A DNA stretch of 12,001 nt from Actinomycetes bacterium (GCA_021808665.1 JAKBBA010000090.1:1-12001); one strand, 5' to 3'. Shown: positions 1 to 7,651, counted from the stretch's first letter. Notes: generated by a model from the letters alone, not told the origin. Translations and numbers: made by a program.

Positions 1-1460
1 TGGCGGCTGTGCAGGCTTTCGCCCTCGGCAGGGGAGTGTTCCGCTACGTCCAGCGCCTCAGCGTCCACTCGGTGTCGCTGGGCGCACTCAACAACTTGAG
101 GCTCAAACTTTTCGACGACCTCGAGGTGCTAGTCCCTGGCGGTCTTCCATACTCGGGCAGTGGCGGCGTGCTGAACGCGTTCGTCGGGGACACAGACCTC
201 GCGGCCGAAGGCTTAGCCCAGGGGACCACCGCTGGTGTCGACGTGGCTGTCAGCGTCGCAGCCGGCAGCGTTGTGGCCGCTCTTGTTCTGCCAGTCGCCG
301 GTCTCGTTGTCCTTGCTGGCTGCCTGGGTGGGCTGGCGGTCTCGTTCGTTGCCTTTCGTCGCGGTGCGGGCTACGCACGCAAAGAGGCGGCACTGCGCTC
401 GGAAGTGTCCTCTTCGGTGGTCGACACCCTACGCTCAGCCAGGGAGCTCACAGCGTTCGGCCGCGAGGACATCCTCCAACGCCGCCTCGACGCCGTCGGA
501 GCGAAGGCGACGTCTATGGCGCTGCGCCGAGCGGTGACGTCCGGGATCGGCGCCGCGTCTACTATCTGGGTGTCAGGAGCGGCCGTCGTCGCCGTCCTGG
601 TAGTAACTTTCGCGGCGCAACGCTCCCAGCACCTCTCAGGCGTCATGGTCGCCGTGGCTGTCTTCAGCGCTCTCGCAACTTTCGAAGCGGTGGCGGCGCT
701 GCCCGCGGCAGCGTCGGAAATAGGTTCTGCTGGTGCGGCAGCGCAGCGCCTGGCCGGCCTGGCGGGGCGTCCCCGTCCAGTCCACGAACCCCCATCCGAT
801 CTGGGGATGCAACCCGGAAGGCTAGGAGCGAAGTTGGATAACGCCACGGTACGCGCAGCCGACGGCACCCTCATGCTCCCCGCCACGAGCCTGGCGGTCC
901 GTCCGGGCACGAAACTCGGGGTGACCGGGCCGAGCGGTTCAGGCAAGACGACCGCGCTGTGGGCTTTGCTGCACTTTGTCGACTGCGACGAGGGTAGGGC
1001 AACGATCGGAGACCACGACGTGACCCGCTTGACACGCGCCGACATCGCCCGGGTCGTCGGGTGGATGTCCGAGGACACCCACCTGTTCGCCGCGAGCCTC
1101 GCCGATAACCTCAGACTGGGAAACAAGCAGGCGAGCGACCGGCAGTGCCGGGAGGTCTTAGAGCGCGTCGGCCTCGCCGAATGGTACGCCGGGCTGCCAG
1201 ACGGTCTCGACACCCAACTTGGGGCGGGATCGGGCCGCGCCGTCAGCGCCGGGGAACGTCAACGCCTCGGCCTCGCCCGCGCCTTGCTGGCCGGCGGCAG
1301 CGTCATGGTCCTGGACGAACCGACAGCGCACATAGACCCGGCCACATCGGGCCGAGTGCTCGCCGAGATGATCTCCGCAGCCGGAGACCAGGCGATCGTG
1401 GTGGTCTCACACGAACCGCAACTGGCGCTCTCCGTCGACCAGGTCGTGAAAATCGGATAG
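1..1460 (+). CDS. cydC: CydC-type ABC exporter half-transporter, 5' end outside window
   Basis: This is a fused membrane-plus-ATPase half-transporter. CydC normally pairs with CydD to export glutathione or cysteine to the periplasm, which is needed for cytochrome bd assembly. The frame is open to the left edge, so the true start lies upstream. Residues are numbered from the codon at 9. The opening LGRGVFRYVQRL is typical of the CydC membrane domain. Hydrophobic segments lie near 77-112 and 180-232. The ATPase follows: Walker A GPSGSGKTT (307-315), signature SAGERQ (413-418), Walker B VMVLDEP (D436, E437) and H-loop H468. The Q-loop position in MSEDTHLF carries Glu355 rather than Gln; I believe acidic residues occur here in other CydC proteins but cannot check. 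About 483 residues are visible against roughly 550 for the family, so around 70 are missing. A generic exporter ATPase is the alternative. CydD or a cydAB operon would be expected upstream. Confidence 0.82.
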   Translation, partial: AAVQAFALGRGVFRYVQRLSVHSVSLGALNNLRLKLFDDLEVLVPGGLPYSGSGGVLNAFVGDTDLAAEGLAQGTTAGVDVAVSVAAGSVVAALVLPVAGLVVLAGCLGGLAVSFVAFRRGAGYARKEAALRSEVSSSVVDTLRSARELTAFGREDILQRRLDAVGAKATSMALRRAVTSGIGAASTIWVSGAAVVAVLVVTFAAQRSQHLSGVMVAVAVFSALATFEAVAALPAAASEIGSAGAAAQRLAGLAGRPRPVHEPPSDLGMQPGRLGAKLDNATVRAADGTLMLPATSLAVRPGTKLGVTGPSGSGKTTALWALLHFVDCDEGRATIGDHDVTRLTRADIARVVGWMSEDTHLFAASLADNLRLGNKQASDRQCREVLERVGLAEWYAGLPDGLDTQLGAGSGRAVSAGERQRLGLARALLAGGSVMVLDEPTAHIDPATSGRVLAEMISAAGDQAIVVVSHEPQLALSVDQVVKIG

Positions 1461-1486
1461 CAGCCGCAGCCTGACACCCGGCTTAG

Positions 1487-1509
1487 CGCAAGAAGCGCAT
1501 CCGCTTGCG
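1487..1509. terminator. possible bidirectional terminator hairpin
   Basis: CGCAAG (1487-1492) and CTTGCG (1504-1509) form a perfect 6-bp inverted repeat with an 11-nt loop. An alternative inner hairpin pairs AAGCG (1493-1497) with CGCTT (1502-1506). It sits in the 60-bp gap between two convergent stop codons (1460 and 1521), where a shared terminator would be useful. There is no T-tract on either side, so intrinsic termination is uncertain. Confidence 0.35.
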
Positions 1510-1520
1510 AAGTGAGCCGA

Positions 1521-3140
1521 CTACGAGCTGGGCTGGTCCTGCTTGGACAGGTGCCCGTAGCGTTCGCGCAGTTCGCGCTTTAGGATCTTGCCGCTCGGGT
1601 TCTTGGGGAGGGAATCTGCGAAGGCGATGTATTTTGGCCGCTTGTAGCCGGCGAGCCGCTCGCGGGCGTGAGCGGCGATGTCGTCGACGCTGAGCGTCGC
1701 CCCAACCTTGGCTACGACCACAGCCGTGACCGCTTCCACCCACTGGGGGTGGCTTATGCCGAACACCGCCACCTCGGCGACTCCTGGAACTTCGAAGAGG
1801 ACCTCTTCCACTTCGCGGCTGGCTACGTTCTCCCCGCCGGTTTTGATCATGTCCTTGATCCGGTCGACGACCGACAGGTAGCCGTCTTCGCTCATCACGC
1901 CCAGATCGCCGGAGTGGAACCAACCGTTGCGGAACGCCGATGCGGTCTTGTCTTCGTCTTTGTAGTAGCCGAGCGTGGCGTGTGGGCTGCGGTGGACGAT
2001 CTCACCCACCGTGCCGGGCGGCACCGGGCGGTCCTGGTCGTCCACGACGGAAGTCTCGACGTTAACCGCAGCCCGCCCGGCGCTACCCGCCCGGGTCGCC
2101 TGCTCGCTCGGGCCGAGGATCGTCGCTAGTGGCGCCATCTCCGTCTGTCCGTAGAAGTTCCACAGGTCAAGGCCGGGTAGGCGCCTTTGTATCTCTTTAA
2201 GCACCTCCACTGGCATAGGCGAAGCGCCGTAGTAGCCCTTGCGGAGCGACGACAGGTCCCGACGGTCGAAGTCGGGATGGCGCAGAAGCGAAACCCACAC
2301 CGTAGGCGGGCAGAACAGCTTGGTGGCCCGCTCGGCCTCAACCGTCTCCAGTAGCCGGGTGGGCTCCGGTGAAGCCAAGATGACGCTCGACGCCCCGAGG
2401 TACACGTCGACGCAGAAGAAGCAGTCCAGCTGTGCGCAGTGGTACATCGGAAGCGAATGCACCTCCACGTCGTCGCCGCTCATCGACCCGTCGACGATGC
2501 AGCTTACGTACTGTGCTATCAGCGAACGACTGGAGAGCATCACACCCTTCGGGCGTGACTCGGTCCCGGAGGTGTACATGAGCCGGATCGGGTCGTCGTC
2601 GCCGACGGCCACGTCCGGCTCGCCCGAAGGCCCGCTGTCCCACCAGCCGTCGACGTCCTCCCAACCCTGGCCGCCGCCGAGGTCGCCGCCTGTAAGGCGG
2701 ATCACGCCCCGCACTCGTGGTGCCAGCCCTGACAGGCGGACCGCTTCGTCCATCGTGGCGGCCAGAGAGTCCTCGGCTACCACGGCTTTCGCTTCGCAAT
2801 GGCCGAGGATGTAGCCGACCTCGGCTGAGTTGAGCATGAAGTTCACCGGAACGAGGAGCACGCCGAGCTTGGCCGTGGCGAAAGTCAACACGGCGAACTG
2901 CCAGCAGTTGTGTGACAGCAGCGCCAGGCGGTCCCCTTTGGCCAGGCCCCGTTCGGCCAGACTGTGAGCCGCCCGGTTCGCCGCCGCCTCGAACTGCGCG
3001 TAGGTGAAGCTCCCGCTTTCGCTTTTCACCGCCAGGCGCGCCGGGTACCTACACGCAGTCCGGTGCAGCACGTCGCCGAGCGTCTGGCGTCTCGCTCTTT
3101 CCACCAACCCCGCCACCTTGGATTCGTCCTCCCCGGTCAT
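1521..3140 (-). CDS. AMP-forming fatty-acyl-CoA synthetase (FadD-like)
   Basis: A cytosolic 539-residue adenylate-forming enzyme that activates a carboxylic acid, probably a medium- or long-chain fatty acid, with ATP to acyl-AMP and then transfers it to CoA. All core motifs of the ANL superfamily are present: phosphate-binding loop YTSGTESRPKG (189-199), YGQTE (330-334), HSGDL (409-413) with the ribose-binding Asp412, hinge DRIKDMIKTGGEN (426-438) and the C-terminal catalytic lysine in NPSGK (Lys518). The length is normal for the family. Glu194 takes the place of the more usual Thr in the phosphate loop; I believe this also occurs in actinobacterial relatives. The ATG at 3140 is chosen because a TATGAT box ends only 6 nt upstream, so the mRNA would start at the A of the ATG. 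No ribosome binding site is seen, which fits. The exact acid cannot be read from the sequence. The gene is convergent with cydC and divergent from the EamA permease. Confidence 0.93.
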   Translation of the reverse strand: MTGEDESKVAGLVERARRQTLGDVLHRTACRYPARLAVKSESGSFTYAQFEAAANRAAHSLAERGLAKGDRLALLSHNCWQFAVLTFATAKLGVLLVPVNFMLNSAEVGYILGHCEAKAVVAEDSLAATMDEAVRLSGLAPRVRGVIRLTGGDLGGGQGWEDVDGWWDSGPSGEPDVAVGDDDPIRLMYTSGTESRPKGVMLSSRSLIAQYVSCIVDGSMSGDDVEVHSLPMYHCAQLDCFFCVDVYLGASSVILASPEPTRLLETVEAERATKLFCPPTVWVSLLRHPDFDRRDLSSLRKGYYGASPMPVEVLKEIQRRLPGLDLWNFYGQTEMAPLATILGPSEQATRAGSAGRAAVNVETSVVDDQDRPVPPGTVGEIVHRSPHATLGYYKDEDKTASAFRNGWFHSGDLGVMSEDGYLSVVDRIKDMIKTGGENVASREVEEVLFEVPGVAEVAVFGISHPQWVEAVTAVVVAKVGATLSVDDIAAHARERLAGYKRPKYIAFADSLPKNPSGKILKRELRERYGHLSKQDQPSS

Positions 3141-3146
3141 GGGCAG

Positions 3147-3174
3147 ATCATAGGGCGCCCGTCTCGGCCGGCAA
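3147..3174 (-). promoter_or_regulatory. promoter of the acyl-CoA synthetase, leaderless layout
   Basis: On the minus strand, TTGCCG (3174-3169) and TATGAT (3152-3147) form a -35/-10 pair with a 16-bp spacer. The -10 matches the TATAAT consensus at five of six positions. Six bases follow, then the ATG start at 3140, so the expected first transcribed base is the A of the start codon. Confidence 0.65.
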
Positions 3175-3177
3175 CGC

Positions 3178-3191
3178 CCCGGCTAGCCGGG
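3178..3191. promoter_or_regulatory. 14-bp perfect palindrome, operator candidate
   Basis: CCCGGCTAGCCGGG is a perfect 14-bp palindrome that starts 3 bp upstream of the -35 box of the acyl-CoA synthetase promoter. Its size and place suit a dimeric regulator, for example of the TetR or GntR type seen near fatty acid genes. No regulator gene is in the window, so the binding protein is unknown. GC-rich DNA makes such palindromes somewhat easier to get by chance. Confidence 0.35.
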
Positions 3192-3240
3192 CACCACAGT
3201 GATGACGCAGCGGATGGCCGGCGCGTGGGCGAGTCGGGCA

Positions 3241-3255
3241 TCGGCTGTCAGCCGA
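3241..3255. repeat. inverted repeat in the divergent intergenic region
   Basis: TCGGCTG and CAGCCGA (7-bp arms, 1-bp centre) form a perfect inverted repeat in the middle of the 265-bp gap between the acyl-CoA synthetase and the EamA permease. It could be a second operator or a small hairpin. No T-run follows it on either strand, so it does not look like a terminator. Confidence 0.3.
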
Positions 3256-3304
3256 GCAAAACCGGGTTGTCCGCCCATCAGGATGCCCGGCATTGACCGG
3301 CCTT

Positions 3305-3349
3305 AGTCTGAGGGTCACAGACTTCAGTAGAGTCATGTATCTGAGTCTG
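3305..3349 (+). promoter_or_regulatory. three AGTCTG/CAGACT half-sites upstream of the EamA permease
   Basis: AGTCTG (3305-3310) and CAGACT (3318-3323) form a perfect 6-bp inverted repeat around a 7-bp centre. A third copy, AGTCTG, lies at 3344-3349. The set ends 14 bp before the leader ORF at 3364. TTGACC at 3293-3298 resembles a -35 box, but no good -10 box is found at the right spacing, so the promoter itself is not assigned. The half-sites are a plausible regulator-binding cluster. Confidence 0.3.
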
Positions 3350-3363
3350 CACGGAAGGGCGGC

Positions 3364-3402
3364 ATGAGAGGACGGCTCCTCAGCGGTGAGCACTGGTCAT
3401 AG
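3364..3402 (+). CDS. possible 12-residue leader ORF before the EamA permease
   Basis: An ATG at 3364 opens a 12-codon frame (MRGRLLSGEHWS) that stops with TAG at 3400-3402. A purine-rich GGAAGGG (3353-3359) lies 4 nt before the ATG and could serve as a ribosome binding site. The stop comes 3 nt before the GTG of the permease, in the same frame, and the permease has no ribosome binding site of its own. That layout would allow translational coupling or reinitiation. A 12-codon frame can easily arise by chance, so this remains tentative. Confidence 0.3.
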   Translation: MRGRLLSGEHWS

Positions 3403-3405
3403 CTC

Positions 3406-4362
3406 GTGACGCGCCAAGCTCAAGCTGGCACGCTGTGGGTTGTTGCGGCATCGGTGCTTTGGGGTACGACTGGAGCGACGGCGGCCCAAGCGCCCGAGGT
3501 CAGCCCGCTCGCCATCGGAGCCGCGGCGATGGGTATCGGGGGCCTGCTCCAAGCGGCGGGCAACGCCCGAACGGTTCGCTCCTACTGGAGCGAGTTGAGA
3601 GCACACTGGCTGACACTAAGCGTGTCGGCGGTGGCCGTCGGAGTGTACCCACTCGCGTTCTACTCTTCGATGCGGCTCGCAGGGGTAGCCATCGGTGCCG
3701 TCGTGTCCATCGGGTCGGCCCCGGCGGCCGCGGCGGTAATCGAGCGAATCGCCGATCGCCGTCCGCTTTCCCGGCGGTGGGCCGCCGGTACTGCTGTCGG
3801 TTTGCTCGGCGTGATCGCGTTGTCTGTAGGTGGAACGCATGCGACAGTTACTGCGTCATCTGATTCCCGCCGGCTGTGGGGCATCCTGCTCGGCCTGGTG
3901 GCGGGGGTGACCTACGCCGGTTACTCGTGGGGCGCCGCACGCGTTATGCGTTCGGGAGTTCCCTCCCGCTCCACGATGGGGACGGTGTTCGGTCTGGGCG
4001 GCTTGCTTCTGGTCCCGGTCCTTCTCGCCACGGGGGCTCCGATCCTGCAGTCAAGCAGGAACCTCGCGGCGGCTTCGTACATGGCAGTCGTGCCGATGTT
4101 CATCGGCTACAAGCTCTTCGGGCGGGGCCTCGCTTCGATCTCGGCGAGCTCCGCCACCACTATCTCGCTGATCGAGCCGGCAGTTGCGACACTGCTCGCG
4201 ACACTGGTTCTCCACGAGGAGCTTGCCCCAGTCGGATGGGCCGGTCTGGGTGCCATCGGCTTCAGCGTCCTGATCCTAACCGTGTCGCCCGGGCCTGTCA
4301 GCGAGATCCGCCCCAGCCCAAGTGACGAGGAACAGCTGGAATGGCACCGCGGAACCGGCTAG
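3406..4362 (+). CDS. EamA/DMT-family membrane transporter
   Basis: A 318-residue inner-membrane protein of the drug/metabolite transporter superfamily, which usually exports amino acids, metabolites or drugs. It shows two EamA-like halves with about ten hydrophobic segments: roughly 8-28, 33-51, 69-87, 90-112, 125-142, 157-177, 190-208, 220-238, 248-268 and 275-293. The first helix carries SVLWGTTGA, and the second half contains LIEPAVATLLATLVLHEEL (255-273), a strong EamA signature. The start is GTG 3406, because an in-frame TAG at 3400-3402 rules out anything earlier and the first helix begins at residue 8. There is no Shine-Dalgarno site, so it may depend on the leader ORF just upstream. 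The tail after residue 295 is hydrophilic and probably cytoplasmic. The substrate cannot be deduced. Confidence 0.9.
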   Translation: MTRQAQAGTLWVVAASVLWGTTGATAAQAPEVSPLAIGAAAMGIGGLLQAAGNARTVRSYWSELRAHWLTLSVSAVAVGVYPLAFYSSMRLAGVAIGAVVSIGSAPAAAAVIERIADRRPLSRRWAAGTAVGLLGVIALSVGGTHATVTASSDSRRLWGILLGLVAGVTYAGYSWGAARVMRSGVPSRSTMGTVFGLGGLLLVPVLLATGAPILQSSRNLAAASYMAVVPMFIGYKLFGRGLASISASSATTISLIEPAVATLLATLVLHEELAPVGWAGLGAIGFSVLILTVSPGPVSEIRPSPSDEEQLEWHRGTG

Positions 4363-4449
4363 GTAGGCGATCCCCGTTAGCGGATGTGCATGTCAAGCCG
4401 TGCTCGGCAAGACTACGAGCAGACCGGCGGTCGCCCTGGCTGCCCGCTT

Positions 4450-4456
4450 AAAGGAG
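4450..4456 (+). promoter_or_regulatory. ribosome binding site fixing the aldo/keto reductase start
   Basis: AAAGGAG, followed by a 5-nt spacer, precedes GTG 4462. It decides the start: the frame is open 26 codons further upstream to 4384, but the protein family begins at the VEFRTLG stretch encoded from 4462. Confidence 0.8.
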
Positions 4457-4461
4457 ACAAC

Positions 4462-5493
4462 GTGGAGTTTCGCACCCTGGGATCGAGTGGCTGTTCGGTA
4501 TCGACACTCACCCTCGGCACTATGACCTTCGGGTCCGAGACCGACGAAGCGGGCTCGCACGCCCAGCTGAACCGGTTCATGGAGGTAGGTGGAAACCTAG
4601 TCGACACTGCCGACGTGTACTCCGCCGGAATGTCGGAGGAGATCGTCGGGAGATGGCTGGCCAAAGCACCGGCCGACTTCCGTAGCCGGGCGGTCATCGC
4701 CACCAAGGGCCGCTTCCCGACCAGCGCCGACCCCAACGGCGTTGGGCTGTCCCGCAGGCATCTCGCCGGAGCCCTGGATGCCAGCCTGCGCCGGTTGAGG
4801 ATCGACACCGTCGACCTATACCAAGTCCACGCCCACGACCCCCTGACGCCGATCGAAGAGACCCTCCGCTTCCTAGACGACGCAGTGCGAGCCGGGAAGA
4901 TCCACTACGTCGGACTGTCCAACTTCACAGGCTGGCAGCTCCAGAAAGCCGTTGACGTGGCCGACGCCAAGGGACTTGCCCGTCCGGTCACTCTCCAACC
5001 TCAGTACAACCTTCTCGTTCGCGAGGTCGAATGGGAGATCATCCCGGCATGCCAGGCCGAGGGCCTGGGATTGCTGCCCTGGTCGCCGCTCGGCGGAGGC
5101 TGGCTGACGGGCAAGTACCGAGCCGACGAGCGCCCTGCCGGTGCTACCCGCCTAGGAGAGAACCCCGAGCGCGGTGTCGAAGCTTACGATCGCCGCAGTC
5201 GCCAACAGCGGACCTGGGACGTGATCGACGCGCTGCGCAAAGTAGCGGACGGACGGGGGATCTCGATGGCCCAGGCGGCGCTGGCCTGGCTGGTCGACCG
5301 TCCCGCCGTAACCTCGGTGATTCTCGGGGCCAGGACGACCGAACAACTCGATGACAACCTGGGGGCAGCCATGCTGCACCTCTCAGAGGACGAGACCGCC
5401 CTTCTCGACACCGCCAGCGACCCCGGCGCCGCCGACTATCCCTACGGCGTGCCCGGCACCAACCAGAGGAGCAGGAGCATCAAAGGAGCGTGA
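4462..5493 (+). CDS. aldo/keto reductase (NADPH-dependent oxidoreductase)
   Basis: A soluble 343-residue (beta/alpha)8-barrel reductase that uses NAD(P)H to reduce aldehydes or ketones. The catalytic tetrad is complete: Asp48 in LVDTADVY, Tyr53, Lys82 in ATKG and His123 in QVHAHDP. Cofactor-site motifs follow: GLSNF (151-155), QPQYNLL (179-185), [14 protein letters not shown] (206-219) and the C-terminal [12 protein letters not shown] (289-300) that binds the 2'-phosphate side. The length and motifs suit the YajO/YccK-like or Kv-beta-like branch of actinobacterial reductases. GTG 4462 is preferred over upstream codons because of the AAAGGAG site. It follows the EamA gene by 99 bp on the same strand. 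That gap shows no clear promoter, so co-transcription is possible. The physiological substrate is unknown. Confidence 0.93.
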   Translation: MEFRTLGSSGCSVSTLTLGTMTFGSETDEAGSHAQLNRFMEVGGNLVDTADVYSAGMSEEIVGRWLAKAPADFRSRAVIATKGRFPTSADPNGVGLSRRHLAGALDASLRRLRIDTVDLYQVHAHDPLTPIEETLRFLDDAVRAGKIHYVGLSNFTGWQLQKAVDVADAKGLARPVTLQPQYNLLVREVEWEIIPACQAEGLGLLPWSPLGGGWLTGKYRADERPAGATRLGENPERGVEAYDRRSRQQRTWDVIDALRKVADGRGISMAQAALAWLVDRPAVTSVILGARTTEQLDDNLGAAMLHLSEDETALLDTASDPGAADYPYGVPGTNQRSRSIKGA

Positions 5494-5574
5494 CCTGGCG
5501 GTCGTGGTGCACGAGAAGCTGATACCGGTGATTCCTCTACGAAGCCGAGAGCCACTGCAGCCCCTGGGGTGCGT
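5494..5574. other. short gap between convergent aldo/keto reductase and rnpB
   Basis: Eighty-one bases separate the reductase stop from the 3' end of RNase P RNA on the opposite strand. I find no convincing hairpin with a T-run in either direction. CCCC and GGGG blocks near 5560-5569 lie too close together to make a stable loop. Confidence 0.5.
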
Positions 5575-5937
<363 letters not shown>

Positions 5938-5943
5938 GCTCTT

Positions 5944-5949
5944 ATGATA
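5944..5949 (-). promoter_or_regulatory. -10 box of rnpB
   Basis: On the minus strand TATCAT (5949-5944) is followed by six bases and then G5937, the first base of the extended P1 helix. That is the expected distance to a start site. No recognisable -35 box lies 16-18 bp upstream. The spacer is GC-rich and contains an inverted repeat. Confidence 0.6.
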
Positions 5950-5954
5950 CCCGG

Positions 5955-5967
5955 CCCCGGACCGGGG
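5955..5967 (-). repeat. inverted repeat between MFS stop and rnpB -10 box
   Basis: CCCCGG and CCGGGG, with one base between, form a perfect inverted repeat in the 42-nt gap between the MFS transporter stop codon and rnpB. An alternative pairing joins CCGGAC (5957-5962) with GTCCGG (5974-5979). It may slow transcription leaving the MFS gene, or may simply be the rnpB spacer. There is no T-tract. Confidence 0.3.
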
Positions 5968-5979
5968 ACGCGAGTCCGG

Positions 5980-7545
5980 TCAGTCGGGCAGGGTGTGCGC
6001 GCTCAGCCCCTTGGAGCGTCGCGCCAGCACCACGGCTGCAACGCCCGAGGCGAGCATGAGCGCACCGGCCATCACCAGAACCGTGTCGAGGCCCGACGCG
6101 AAGGACGACTCGGCGGCGCCGAGCACCTCGTGGATGATGTTGGCAATAGGCCCGGTCTTGGGCAGCGCCGACGTGTTCGTCTGGCCTGTCGTCACTGCGA
6201 TTACGACCTCATTGCGCAAGGCCGCTGGCAGGCCGGGGATCGACGACAAGCGGTGGAGCAGGTTGGTGGTGAGCTGCCCGTTTATGATCGCGCCGACGAT
6301 GGTCACGCCGGCCACCGCCCCGAGCTGGCGGCTGGTATTGACCGCAGACGCTGCCATCCCGGAGCGGGCGGATGGAACGGCTGTGAGGACCGACTGGGTA
6401 GCGCCGACCATGAGCACTCCGATGCCGGCGCCGACTATTGCCAGGCTCCAACCGAAAAGCGAGACCCCCGAAGTCGGCTTTATCAGCGCGTTGGTGATCA
6501 AAATGCCGGCACCGGCGAGGAAGGCTCCTACGGCCATTGGTATCGCCGCTCCCACCCGGGCTATGAGGCGTCCTGATACAGCGGAGACGACGATCATCGC
6601 AACTGCCATCGGAGCGAAGTCGCCGACGAGGTCGAACGAGGTGGAGTTGCCTAGAAGCTCCACGAACAGCGGTATGAGGAAAAAGACCGTGAAAGTGGCG
6701 AAGAAGCCGGTGAACGCAAGTATCATCCCGGCGCTGAAGGACCCGAAGCGAAAGAACCGCAGGTCGAGGATAGGTTCCGCTGCTCTACGTTCGCTGGCGA
6801 CGAACACCACGAGAGCCGCTACGGCTATCACGTACAGGCCTATTATCCACCACTTCGTGTAGCCAGAGGTTTCCCCTTCGATAGTCGCGAACGTGGCGGC
6901 TATCACCGCGATAGGCGCCCACGCGAAACCTCCGATGTCGAAGCGCTGCCGGCTCGGGCTGGACAGTTCGGGGAGCACGAGGCGGACTCCTACGATCGCT
7001 ACGACGCCGACGATGATGTTGAACACGAAGACTGCCCGCCAAGACCAGATCCCGACGAGCAGGCCGCCGATTACCGGTCCCGCTGCCAGGGCGAGGCTGG
7101 CGATGGCCGACCATACTCCCAGAGCTTGGGCCCGGTCCGCTCGGTCAGGGTAGAGCTGGCGGATCATGGACAAGGTGCCCGGCTCGGATGCCGCCGCCCC
7201 GACACCCATGATGACCCGGGCCCCGATCAGCATTCCCGACGACGTGGCCAAGGCGCCGAGGCCGGAGCCGGCGATGAACACCGCCAACCCGGCGAGCATC
7301 ACGCGCCGCCGGCCTAGGTGGTCGGCGAGGGTGCCGAAGGTGAGCATCAGCGCTGCGAAGGTGAGAGCGTAGGCGCTTACAACCCACTGCAGGGCTGTTA
7401 TACCAGCATGAAGTTCGGTTTGGACGCTGGTCAGAGCTACAGCGACGATCGTGTTGTCAAGGAAGGTGACGAACAGCACGAGTGTTATTACCGCCAGCGA
7501 CAGCCTCGGCCGGGACGTCTCGTGATAGGTCTCTGTGGCAGCCAT
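5980..7545 (-). CDS. DHA2-family MFS drug/metabolite exporter
   Basis: A 521-residue inner-membrane proton antiporter of the 14-TM EmrB/QacA type, a group that exports drugs, dyes and toxic metabolites. Motifs seen: D1-like FLDNTIVAVAL (28-38), motif A GTLADHLGRRRV (71-82), motif B with Arg109 in GARVIMGVGAA (108-118), motif C GPVIGGLL (156-163), and the SGMAASAVNTSRQLGAVAG stretch (395-413) common in this family. A long loop at 424-480 precedes the last helix (about 487-508). The ATG at 7545 is chosen: the frame is open 98 codons further, but that extension is arginine-rich, lacks helices and would overlap the start of the divergent AftD-like gene. A TACCTT sequence (7560-7555) lies 9 nt before the ATG and might be a -10 box, giving a very short leader, but it has no -35 partner. 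No TetR or MarR regulator gene is adjacent. The substrate is unknown. Confidence 0.93.
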   Translation of the reverse strand: MAATETYHETSRPRLSLAVITLVLFVTFLDNTIVAVALTSVQTELHAGITALQWVVSAYALTFAALMLTFGTLADHLGRRRVMLAGLAVFIAGSGLGALATSSGMLIGARVIMGVGAAASEPGTLSMIRQLYPDRADRAQALGVWSAIASLALAAGPVIGGLLVGIWSWRAVFVFNIIVGVVAIVGVRLVLPELSSPSRQRFDIGGFAWAPIAVIAATFATIEGETSGYTKWWIIGLYVIAVAALVVFVASERRAAEPILDLRFFRFGSFSAGMILAFTGFFATFTVFFLIPLFVELLGNSTSFDLVGDFAPMAVAMIVVSAVSGRLIARVGAAIPMAVGAFLAGAGILITNALIKPTSGVSLFGWSLAIVGAGIGVLMVGATQSVLTAVPSARSGMAASAVNTSRQLGAVAGVTIVGAIINGQLTTNLLHRLSSIPGLPAALRNEVVIAVTTGQTNTSALPKTGPIANIIHEVLGAAESSFASGLDTVLVMAGALMLASGVAAVVLARRSKGLSAHTLPD

Positions 7546-7600
7546 ACCTGCTTCAAGGTATCGACTCCTACTCCCACAGCGGCCAGGTCGGGAGCGGCGG

Positions 7601-7627
7601 ACCGTGGAGGCTGATTGGGAACCGTGG
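7601..7627 (+). repeat. ACCGTGG direct repeats, 20 bp apart
   Basis: ACCGTGG occurs at 7601-7607 and again at 7621-7627, exactly 20 bp apart, close to two helical turns. The pair brackets the likely -35 box (7615-7620) of the AftD-like gene within the 106-bp divergent region. Same-face spacing suggests a regulator-binding site for one or both genes. Confidence 0.35.
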
Positions 7628-7644
7628 GGCGACGCCCCTACACT
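7615..7644 (+). promoter_or_regulatory. promoter of the AftD-like gene, leaderless layout
   Basis: TTGGGA (7615-7620) and TACACT (7639-7644) form a -35/-10 pair with an 18-bp spacer. Seven bases separate the -10 box from GTG 7652, so transcription should begin at or next to the start codon. There is no Shine-Dalgarno sequence, which fits a leaderless mRNA. Confidence 0.6.
7626..7638. promoter_or_regulatory. inverted repeat inside the promoter spacer, operator candidate
   Basis: GGGGC-GAC-GCCCC is a perfect 5-bp-arm inverted repeat filling much of the spacer between the -35 and -10 boxes of the AftD-like promoter. A protein bound here would block RNA polymerase, as spacer operators do. No candidate repressor gene is nearby. 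Confidence 0.35.
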
Positions 7645-7651
7645 GCCGACG

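Noticed and set aside
371..1213. A 280-codon open frame on the minus strand inside cydC
   Set aside because: Antisense shadow; low-complexity Ala/Arg/Ser/Thr composition and full overlap with the ABC ATPase motifs on the plus strand.
4370..4402. TTGACA on the minus strand near 4390-4395 as a promoter
   Set aside because: No -10 box at proper spacing and no minus-strand gene downstream.
4384..4461. A 26-codon N-terminal extension of the aldo/keto reductase
   Set aside because: The AAAGGAG site before GTG 4462 and the family's usual N-terminus both favour the later start.
5993..6862. A 289-codon open frame on the plus strand opposite the MFS gene
   Set aside because: Antisense shadow of a GC-rich membrane protein gene; no domain, no promoter, and the minus-strand frame has all MFS motifs.
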